DNA of 64,000 nucleotides from Shewanella acanthi. GTDB lineage: Bacteria; Pseudomonadota; Gammaproteobacteria; Enterobacterales; Shewanellaceae. Positions 51,265 to 57,656 of this stretch are shown here, one piece after another (the first letter of the stretch is position 1; every line of letters starts with the position of its first letter). The notes beneath the pieces were generated by a model, which saw only the letters and a list, made by a program, of their open reading frames with translations, had not been told where the DNA came from and ran no database searches. The DNA lies in NCBI RefSeq assembly GCF_019457475.1, contig NZ_CP080413.1:2170001-2234000 (forward strand), in the 5' to 3' direction. A program made the position numbers and the translations under genes.

Positions 51265-51291
51265 TGGCGGTGAGAGAGGGAGTCGAACCCT
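51265..51291 (-). mobile_element. tRNA-Ser 3'-end remnant, putative attachment site
   Basis: On the minus strand this reads GGGTTCGACTCCC followed by TCTCTCACCGCCA, that is the T-arm, acceptor strand and CCA of a serine tRNA (GCU-type acceptor GGTGAGA expected). The sequence upstream (plus-strand right) does not continue as a tRNA. Such a 3' fragment is what site-specific integration into a tRNA gene leaves at the far end of an island. Confidence 0.75.
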
Positions 51292-51342
51292 ATATTTACG
51301 CACTTGTCAACCATTTTATTGGCTTCCAGAGGGTCTATGAGG

Positions 51343-51391
51343 GTCCCAAAGAGCGAATTTGGTTCCCAAATCACTGCAAAAAGTTCCCAAT
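51343..51391. repeat. Three direct repeats spaced 20-21 bp beside the att remnant
   Basis: GTCCCAAA (51343), TTCCCAAA (51363) and TTCCCAAT (51384), all in the same orientation, 20 and 21 bp apart. Two-turn spacing next to a tRNA att core is the layout of integrase or excisionase arm sites. No integrase gene remains in the window. Confidence 0.6.
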
Positions 51392-51569
51392 CAAGCATTT
51401 TTTAATGCTTGTTCCCCGACGCCGCACAATCAACACGGTTTCACCCTCATTTTTTATCAAACAGGAGTACGCCCACTAATTCGACTCCTTTAAAATTTTG
51501 TCAATTCCAAGAATTTGCATTGGGTGTTTCTACTTATTTGTGACTTAAACACAATAAAGGAACTCGTCC

Positions 51570-51812
51570 ATGTTTGAACAAAAATTACAAAATCTACTTC
51601 TAACATTAACGTTAATGCTCGATGAGGTTCAGCATTCGCTGCCACACTGCGATAGCGTTTGTTATGAAGACAATGTTGAGCAAGATATTCTTTTATATCG
51701 ACTCGAAAAGCGCTTAGCGCGAGTACAAATGTCCACTATTGAGATAGAGCACACCCTCACGTTTACGGAGCGATTTCTTAATACTGGACTGACGTCTAAT
51801 ACATCTTTTTGA
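51570..51812 (+). CDS. Unknown 80-residue protein
   Basis: Small acidic, mostly helical protein (MFEQKLQNLLLTLTLMLDEVQ at the start is amphipathic, shown in parts: MFEQKLQNLL, LTLMLDEVQH). AAAGGA lies 8 nt before the ATG, supporting expression. No family recognised. It sits just inside the putative island, with a 51935 partner on the same strand. Confidence 0.6.
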   Translation: MFEQKLQNLLLTLTLMLDEVQHSLPHCDSVCYEDNVEQDILLYRLEKRLARVQMSTIEIEHTLTFTERFLNTGLTSNTSF

Positions 51813-51934
51813 TAACCGAGTTTTTTTGATAAAACGTAGTAAAGGACAGGTTAAGGACTTTAGTTAACATCAAAACGCCCAAATTTTCTCGCACTGAACC
51901 TAGTTACTGATGAGGACATAACTAGGAGTTAATC

Positions 51935-52333
51935 ATGAGTCAATCACAGTTTATACGAATCTATCAACGTAAATCTAAAAGCCCTTGGGATGATCACAGT
52001 ACATTGTTGTTGCTGGCTGACATCGACGAAACAAGTAGTGATCAATATGCGCTGCAATTTACGAGATATATTTACCTGCATCGTGATGAAAGAGGACAGC
52101 ATCTTGGCATAAGTATTAGCAAATCTCTTCTTGAAGAACATACTGAGTTTGACTCTCAGTATTTAGAAGACTTCGATATGAGAATGCTACTGCTGATGTA
52201 TAAAGATGACATTTCTGCCTTTTGTGAGATGTTTGCTGATGAGTTTAAACAGGTTTTTGGGTTACCCCCGAGCATCTATTTTGACGCCGCCGAACAATTC
52301 TGGGCAGAAGAGATGATTCAAGCTGAGGCGTAA
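51935..52333 (+). CDS. Unknown 132-residue protein
   Basis: AGGAG lies 7 nt before the ATG. The protein is acidic and soluble, with repeated Leu-rich helices (DFDMRMLLLMYKDD, AFCEMFADEFKQVFG) and no signal peptide or membrane helix. Not recognised. A terminator follows, then the structured RNA pair. Part of the same accessory segment by position. Confidence 0.6.
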   Translation: MSQSQFIRIYQRKSKSPWDDHSTLLLLADIDETSSDQYALQFTRYIYLHRDERGQHLGISISKSLLEEHTEFDSQYLEDFDMRMLLLMYKDDISAFCEMFADEFKQVFGLPPSIYFDAAEQFWAEEMIQAEA

Positions 52334-52360
52334 GCTTAATCTTGTAATGCTCAACTACTA

Positions 52361-52392
52361 ACGAACCCATTCGGGTTCGTTTTCATTTTTTG
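52361..52392 (+). terminator. Terminator after the 132-residue gene
   Basis: Perfect 8-bp stem ACGAACCC/GGGTTCGT with ATTC loop, then TTTTCATTTTTT. Confidence 0.88.
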
Positions 52393-52456
52393 TCGAAATA
52401 TAAAATAATCAAATTATTTCTATAAATTTCCCACGTTTGTGCTTATTTATAAATGT

Positions 52457-52616
52457 AGGAGACACGGATGTGCCTATATAGAAGACCTAAATGGCTGAAA
52501 TAATGAAAATATTGTTTCAGGTGGAAGCATCGAAAGCGTGTGCGACCTGCTTCGCCTACTAGTATACGCTTGTATGCTCTTCAAATTGCCACCACTGTGG
52601 CAATTTGTCGTTTTAC
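52457..52616 (+). ncRNA. Structured RNA, copy 1 of a tandem homologous pair
   Basis: About 160 nt, in order: hairpin TAGG-aga-CAC/GTG-CCTA showing a GGAT loop (52457-52477); GAAGACC (52482); hairpin CTGAAA/TTTCAG (52496-52521); long hairpin GGAAGC/GCTTCGCC region (52521-52557); CCTACTAGTAT and hairpin GTATAC/GTATGC; a closing pair GAAGA/TCTTC (52482-52486, 52579-52583); terminator CAAATTGCCAC/GTGGCAATTTG then TCGTTTTA. The same modules, order and several identical words occur in copy 2. A shared TAAATTTCCC-type block lies ~25-30 bp upstream of both. No coding potential. Confidence 0.7.
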
Positions 52617-52694
52617 CGCTCAAAGAAAAGTATTTGTTTCGAAATTTTTTCGAAAAAGTCAGTTAATTTCCCCGCAGAAAAACTATTTATTTAT

Positions 52695-52862
52695 GAGAGC
52701 AAGGATGCGCTCACGAAGACCGCAAGGTGCTGAAATAATATTAATGATGTTGTTTCAGTTGGTTGTATCAAAAGGTGCGCCACTTTAACCTACTGGTATT
52801 ACATACAATTTGTGTACCCTTCGACGGCATCAGTGGATGCCGTTCGTCGTTGTGTTTTAACG
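52695..52862 (+). ncRNA. Structured RNA, copy 2 of a tandem homologous pair
   Basis: About 165 nt with the same architecture as copy 1: hairpin TGAG..GC/GC..CTCA with AAGGAT loop (52695-52714); GAAGACC (52716); hairpin CTGAAA/TTTCAG (52731-52759); central hairpin GGTT/AACC; CCTACTGGTAT (52790-52800); closing pair CGAAG/CTTCG (52715-52719, 52820-52824); terminator ACGGCATC/GATGCCGT then TCGTCGTTGTGTTTTA. Stems are kept although the bases differ from copy 1, which is covariation between the two copies. It converges on the 3' end of the gene at 52857. Confidence 0.7.
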
Positions 52863-53735
52863 ATAAAATCGTTCAGTCAATTCATTACAAAGCAACGTCC
52901 GATAGATAATTTTGCTCTTGAGTGATTCGGCCTCTTGCTGCGTTAACAGTGACTGGCCTGTTTTCTTATCTCGCCTCGTCGTCATCTCCTCAAATAGCGC
53001 CTCATGTAGGCGTTTAATATCACTAAATATCTGCTGCGAGGGGGAAAATAGCATCACCTTGTCGTAATAGCCGTGGCTAATGCCATAGTGCCATTTCAGT
53101 AATATCGTTTGCCTAGCCGCTTTTGTCTTAAATGAATGCTCCATTTCGATGGCCGAAATCGTGCCATCTATCTCTCGTACAATCCCATCCACGTTACGAA
53201 TATCTGTGCTGGTAAAACGTCGTTTAAATTCAGGCTCTGTAACGATGGCATCCCATAATGGATTTGGCTGGCCGCTGGCCTTTTGATTGTGTATGCCTTT
53301 GAGCATCACAAACTGCATGATGAGGTCATGCATTAAGGTGTTCTGATTGACTTGTAAAGCAGGATGCTCTTTTGAGCGAAAGTAGACCGCAATGTTTAGC
53401 AATTCTTCGGCAAATTTTGCGCCGCTGTATGACAACACATACACACGCCCATCGAGAGAGCGATGTGTAGTAACAAGAGTAAGCAATTCCTCGTCCACAA
53501 GCTTGTTCAAATGCGCTAGCGCCATTCGGTACTTGATGCCGTACAACCAAGCAAGATTGCTGGGGCAAACAAGGCCAAAACGTGCCACTAACATCATGGT
53601 AAATTCCCGCCGGATTTTGCCCGTGAGATTATTATTTGCACCAGGTTGATATTGCATATCGAAATCCAAATAAGGTGCGTATAAGTTGGGCGTATTTGTG
53701 GTTGATTTATCTGATGTGCTTTTAGGAGATGACAT
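52857..53735 (-). CDS. Replication-relaxation/MobC-like protein
   Basis: About 292 residues. An N-terminal winged helix (LARFGLVCPSNLAWLYGI to the wing SLDGRVYVLSYSGAKFAEEL) is followed by HDLIMQF and a PD-(D/E)xK-like core, with Asp in NVDGIVREIDGT then AIEMEHSFKTK (E-x-E...K). This order is that of the Replic_Relax group, which includes MOB-C type relaxases of mobilisable plasmids. I chose the ATG at 53735 (AGGT 9 nt upstream). The frame is open to 53816 but lacks a ribosome-binding site there. The large hairpin block lies directly upstream. Confidence 0.6.
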   Translation of the reverse strand: MSSPKSTSDKSTTNTPNLYAPYLDFDMQYQPGANNNLTGKIRREFTMMLVARFGLVCPSNLAWLYGIKYRMALAHLNKLVDEELLTLVTTHRSLDGRVYVLSYSGAKFAEELLNIAVYFRSKEHPALQVNQNTLMHDLIMQFVMLKGIHNQKASGQPNPLWDAIVTEPEFKRRFTSTDIRNVDGIVREIDGTISAIEMEHSFKTKAARQTILLKWHYGISHGYYDKVMLFSPSQQIFSDIKRLHEALFEEMTTRRDKKTGQSLLTQQEAESLKSKIIYRTLLCNELTERFYR

Positions 53736-53870
53736 TAAAAAATACCTGTTGATGATTGGATATTCATAACTAGTCATCGACGCGACAAATTTTACCAATT
53801 TGCTTAATTGCACCATCGAAAAGTACCGATAATCATCACGACAAACTGGTTTCTTCCTGTCGGAATGAAA

Positions 53871-54323
53871 ATCGCGATGAATATCGCGACCAAGCCAGCC
53901 TTCGGCTAATGAGTCGACTGCTTCGCAAACGACTCAGATGCCCTGAAGCGCCCGCCAGCTCTGATGACTCGTCATCGACGCTGGCTTACGAACTCCGTTC
54001 TAGCACTTCATGACATCACACGCGCATGTACTGAGCTACGCTCTGTACTAACCGCATTTTCGCCGCTCACGACGAGGGGGCGATGTGCCATCGGCTCTCC
54101 CCTCTCGTCTCGCTCACTTTTCTAACGAAAAGTCTCTGGTTTAGGGACGTATTTGTGCCAAATACATCCCTAAATTTTGCTAAGGCAAAACTAAAATACG
54201 GTTAGTACAGACCAGCTGTACATGCGCGTGCTCCTTTGAGCCATTACTGCGTAATCGCCCAAATCCGCGCTTGAAAGCTTGTTTATCACAAGCACTTTTG
54301 TCGCAGAAAATCGTCCCGATTTT
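53871..54323. other. Gene-free block of nested hairpins; possible oriT or large structured RNA
   Basis: 453 bp with no ORF and at least ten near-perfect stems in a row: TGAGTCG/CGACTCA (53910-53936), GATGA/TCATC (53963-53976), GTAC-GAGC/GCTC-GTAC (54028-54048), GACGAG-GGGG/CCCC-CTCGTC around CGATG/CATCG (54071-54109), ACTTTTC/GAAAAGT (54116-54133), TTTAGGGA-GTATTTG/CAAATAC-TCCCTAAA (54140-54174), TTTTGC/GCAAAA (54175-54190), GTACAG/CTGTAC (54205-54221), GCTTGT/ACAAGC (54277-54293), AAAATCG/CGATTTT (54307-54323). Several loops are 3-4 nt. An enclosing long inverted repeat and an enclosing 8-bp stem AAGCCAGC/GCTGGCTT are described under findings. Confidence 0.7.
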
Positions 54324-54555
54324 TGCTATTTAAAGCCACATTCTGTGAAAGCAAACCTGCACATGTTGCGGTAAAAAATCCCCCTCAACGTCGCCTATAA
54401 GCTCCCCCTAAAAACGCAGAACACGACAAAAAACATCAAAAATACTCGACAATTTTGCTGTTAAAAAAAAGTAAAAAAAGAGCTTGAAAACGGACTTTAT
54501 TTCATTAAGGTCATTTTAGGAGTGTTACTCATAACCACATAAAAGGAATAGCAAA

Positions 54556-54777
54556 ATGACTCATAAAACTCCTACAGGCCCAATCGTAAACGTAGACGGT
54601 ACACCTATGATGGGCGACTCGGGCATCGATGTTCACGGTAACCCATATGGCGTCACAAACCACGACTCGTCGCTGTTTAGTTGCAGTGCAAATGACGATA
54701 GTTGGTCAAGCTTTGATAATTCGTTCAGTAGCAGTTTTGACGATTCATTCAGCAGCAGTTTTGGCGATGATTTCTGA
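54556..54777 (+). CDS. Small Ser/Asp-rich protein with SFSSSF repeats
   Basis: 73 residues. The N-terminal half has NVDGTPMMGDSGIDVHGNPYG, given in parts (NVDGTPMMGD, SGIDVHGNPYG). The C-terminal half is a low-complexity repeat of SFD(N/D)SFSSSF three times, ending FGDDF. AAAGGA lies 8 nt before the ATG. The stop overlaps the next ATG (TGATG). Family not recognised. The C-terminal repeat looks disordered and acidic. Confidence 0.6.
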   Translation: MTHKTPTGPIVNVDGTPMMGDSGIDVHGNPYGVTNHDSSLFSCSANDDSWSSFDNSFSSSFDDSFSSSFGDDF

Positions 54778-55025
54778 TGATGCGCGGTCTTCTGAACAAT
54801 AAAAAATTTGTCCGCCTGCTGCCCATTATCATTTTGATAATAGTGATGTTGGTTTGCACGACGGGGTATTATTTAACCCGTAATAAGGACTGGTTCCTGC
54901 CATATATTTTGCTTTACCTGAAGCAGGCTTTTGGGATCTACGCCTATGAAAGGCGCTATACCCCTGAGAACGAGCCTGATGACCCTTGGATAAGGGTTAA
55001 GTACACGATGTTTAAGTTTTTCTAA
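54777..55025 (+). CDS. Small membrane protein
   Basis: 82 residues with one strong membrane helix (about residues 14-33, LLPIIILIIVMLVCTTGYYL) flanked by Lys/Arg on the N side, then an aromatic soluble tail ending KYTMFKFF. The start overlaps the upstream stop, so it is translated with the Ser/Asp-rich protein. No recognised family. A strong terminator follows at 55070. Confidence 0.6.
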   Translation: MMRGLLNNKKFVRLLPIIILIIVMLVCTTGYYLTRNKDWFLPYILLYLKQAFGIYAYERRYTPENEPDDPWIRVKYTMFKFF

Positions 55026-55069
55026 AGTAGTTAGTTTGTCCATAGAAAGAGTCCATAGTTGTTGTCATG

Positions 55070-55103
55070 AAAAAGCCGCTTGAATGTTCAAGCGGCTTTT
55101 TTA
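55070..55103 (+). terminator. Terminator of the two small genes
   Basis: Perfect 15-bp stem AAAAAGCCGCTTGAA/TTCAAGCGGCTTTTT with a 2-nt centre, then TTATT. Confidence 0.92.
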
Positions 55104-55378
55104 TTATTGGGCCACTATCATTTTTTGACTAACACTCTTAGCTCACAAACGGGAAATAAATTATATGGGCAAAAAAACTCGTCAAGGGGACAAAAGCTTG
55201 TTAGAACTTCAGTTCTAATTCATGTTTTTAGGATTAAAATTTCTATGACTAACGCTTCATAAAAGTTAAACAATTCGAGCAGAGGAAGACACATTAAATT
55301 GAAGATCGGGCTCAACTATCTTGATAGTTGAATTTGCTACAAGAATTTGATGATCACAAATAGGGCACATGGAGGTTC
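55104..55378. other. Spacer with one palindrome
   Basis: 275 bp without a supported gene. Contains the perfect inverted repeat TCAACTATC-TT-GATAGTTGA at 55312-55331, which may be an operator or a small hairpin. Marks the change from the mobile segment to the beta-glucoside locus. Confidence 0.45.
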
Positions 55379-55405
55379 AAAAAGCCCTATGAACAGGGCT
55401 TTTTG
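55379..55405. terminator. Terminator after the carboxylesterase gene
   Basis: Stem AAAAGCCCT/AGGGCTTTT with a 6-nt loop and T/A-runs on both sides. On the minus strand it follows the esterase stop at 55426. Confidence 0.85.
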
Positions 55406-55425
55406 TGGATTATAGGTTACTAAAA

Positions 55426-57144
55426 TTAGTTACTGTCTTTCCAGTAATCCATAAAGAATCTTCCAGAAAGAATTGTATCCTTAATAAAACTATAATCACT
55501 AGTTGATAATGATTGTTCCATTTCAGTTAAGACAACATCTTTTTCTTGCCACTCTACTGTGTTTGAAATGTGTGCGTTTTCGTAATCAGCATCCAATAGT
55601 TGAATGGAACCTGAATTAGCCGTATCCCATTGAACTAATCCACTACCGTTAGGATTACCTGTTAACATGAAGTTTTTCAGATAACCCTGAATAGAATTAA
55701 CTAATGCCACGCGTCCATTTTTGTTTGCGTCAGTATATAAAGCACCACCAAAAGACGCATTAATTTGGCTATCTTCTCGACCAGTAACAAAGTCAACATC
55801 AAAGCCATGGGTAGCACCTAATAGAGCAGCGGGTTGCTTCGTGACTTGCCCTAAATCACTCCAAGAGAAACGATAGCCATAAATAGCTGGCTGCTTAGGG
55901 TTGTTAGCTAAAGTATCTACAACATTTTCGAGCGCAAAACCTGAATAAATCCTACTACCATAATTTTTACTCAGGCTAAACAAGCGTAGTGTTTCTGTAT
56001 CTTGGAATAAAGTACCAGTAACCAACTTGGGATAAATACCTAAATTTGGATCAAAAAATGCGAACGTCGCAAATTCCGATTTTGTACTTCCGAGCATCAA
56101 CGGAATTTGCTGATAGTTACCAACTGCAATTTCATGGAAACCATCAACTGGTAATACATTTCCATCATTAAACAGATGGGGAAATGGCGCCATTCGAATT
56201 GCAACATCTTGCATTTGAGAGACTAAATCAGATGCAGGTAAACTTCTCAAAAAATGAACCACATTTTCTGGATTTTGCATGTATTGAGCGGCTTCAGACT
56301 CATCTGATACAAACTTGTGTTTGACTAAAAGATCACTAACAAACTTTTCAGCAAAAGCTTGACCTTCGGATGAATCGGCAATCGTCATGCCACCACTCAT
56401 GGCAAAGGCTTTATGGATCAATCCTTTTGATAAAGGTGACAGAATTAGCGCCAATACGTTTCGGGCACCAGCAGACTGACCTGCTAAGGTAATATTATTT
56501 TTATCGCCACCAAAGCTTGCAATGTTTGCTTGCACCCAATTTAAGGCTTCAATCGCATCCAAGGTACCAAAGTTACCCGAATCAGTTAGTTTATCCCCAT
56601 CTTTTAATGCTGGTAATGTTAAAAATCCCATGGGCCCTAGTCGATAGTTAATCGAAATAACGACTGAATTTGTCGCTTTGGATAACTGATCGCCAATAAA
56701 ATCTTCTCCTGAACCGTTAAGGTTCCCTCCACCATGTAAAAATACCATAACAGGTAGGCTTTCATCGGTATTATCAGGACGCCAGATATTGAGAAATAGA
56801 CAACTCTCATTTCCTATAACCTTTCCATTCACTGTATTTTTTTGTAAACACTTCTCCCCAAACGAGGTTGCCTCGCGGACGCCTTCCCAAGACAAAAGTG
56901 GTTTTGTTTTTTTCCAACGTAAAGCATCAACAGGTTGCTCTGCGTAGGCAATACCTAACCAACTTAGGACGCCATCTTCTGATAATGCACCTTGGTAAGA
57001 ACCATTAAATGTTTTTTGAACCGTCGAGTTTGGAGTGAACTTAATTTCTTGTTGAGTGTTTTCGTTATTGCTGTTGTCACACCCTATTAAGCTTGTTAAC
57101 ACTAGAGCAGCTGCAATAGCCTTCTTATTAAAATTAACTTTCAT
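55426..57144 (-). CDS. Type-B carboxylesterase lipoprotein
   Basis: 572 residues of the COesterase/para-nitrobenzyl esterase family. Lipobox LIGC (Cys ~23). Oxyanion loop FLHGGGNLNGSG, nucleophile Ser in LAGQSAGARN, acid near STKSEFA, His in LGATHGFDVDF. Two early Cys pairs (KCLQK, ESCLF) match the family disulfide. Anchored outside the cytoplasm. Lying next to a lipoprotein GH1 it may remove acyl groups from plant glycosides before sugar cleavage, an inference from context. Confidence 0.88.
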   Translation of the reverse strand: MKVNFNKKAIAAALVLTSLIGCDNSNNENTQQEIKFTPNSTVQKTFNGSYQGALSEDGVLSWLGIAYAEQPVDALRWKKTKPLLSWEGVREATSFGEKCLQKNTVNGKVIGNESCLFLNIWRPDNTDESLPVMVFLHGGGNLNGSGEDFIGDQLSKATNSVVISINYRLGPMGFLTLPALKDGDKLTDSGNFGTLDAIEALNWVQANIASFGGDKNNITLAGQSAGARNVLALILSPLSKGLIHKAFAMSGGMTIADSSEGQAFAEKFVSDLLVKHKFVSDESEAAQYMQNPENVVHFLRSLPASDLVSQMQDVAIRMAPFPHLFNDGNVLPVDGFHEIAVGNYQQIPLMLGSTKSEFATFAFFDPNLGIYPKLVTGTLFQDTETLRLFSLSKNYGSRIYSGFALENVVDTLANNPKQPAIYGYRFSWSDLGQVTKQPAALLGATHGFDVDFVTGREDSQINASFGGALYTDANKNGRVALVNSIQGYLKNFMLTGNPNGSGLVQWDTANSGSIQLLDADYENAHISNTVEWQEKDVVLTEMEQSLSTSDYSFIKDTILSGRFFMDYWKDSN

Positions 57145-57490
57145 AAATCTCCCCAGAGTTTATCAAAATAAAAATCATGAAATGTCAATCGCTGAGGCTA
57201 TATTTTATGTTAGAAATTTCAGATTATGATTATCATCTTGCATCAAATAACGTTAATTTAACAAAAAATGAACCATATAGGTTTACGGGAAGTTAATTAT
57301 GAAATAACAAAAATTGATTTTAAAAAAACAATCTGCAAATAAGCTTTAATAATTACCATTAAAATGCTTTAAATTATTCTTTCATTCTAAATATATTACT
57401 TCAAAAAATGATGACGTTTTTCAAATTTATAAATTCAAATGCTAAGCTCATTGTCAGTTCCTGGTCACCAAATACGTATTAGTCTCACTC
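57145..57490. other. AT-rich upstream region of the esterase gene
   Basis: 346 bp, strongly AT-rich, probably holding the esterase promoter. No ORF with a ribosome-binding site and no RNA gene seen. Confidence 0.45.
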
Positions 57491-57528
57491 AAAAAAAAGC
57501 GGTCACTGCCTGCATCAACAGTGACCGC
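57491..57528 (-). terminator. Terminator downstream of gnd
   Basis: Stem GCGGTCACTG/CAGTGACCGC (57499-57508, 57519-57528) followed on the minus strand by T8. A second perfect stem GTGGAGCCTC/GAGGCTCCAC without T-run lies at 57615-57651, directly after the gnd stop. Confidence 0.85.
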
Positions 57529-57656
57529 AATGACGCTGAGCAAATAAGGCTCAACAAAGATGCCGTTTTGCGACCTCAACAAGAACGGCATTACAAGCAA
57601 CTTTTCCCCACAGAGTGGAGCCTCTTTTGAAAGGGTGAGTTGAGGCTCCACTTGAT

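Noticed and set aside
51264..51479. 71-codon plus-strand frame opening MAVREGVEPY
   Set aside because: It starts inside the reverse complement of the tRNA-Ser 3' end and crosses the direct repeats; such frames are a by-product of tRNA sequence read backwards.
52540..52788. 82-codon plus-strand frame
   Set aside because: It runs through the terminator of RNA copy 1 and most of RNA copy 2, has no ribosome-binding site, and its product is low-complexity basic; the RNA reading explains the sequence better.
53871..54323. CRISPR array reading of the repeat-rich block
   Set aside because: The structure is a series of different inverted repeats, not direct repeats with regular spacers; no cas genes are present.
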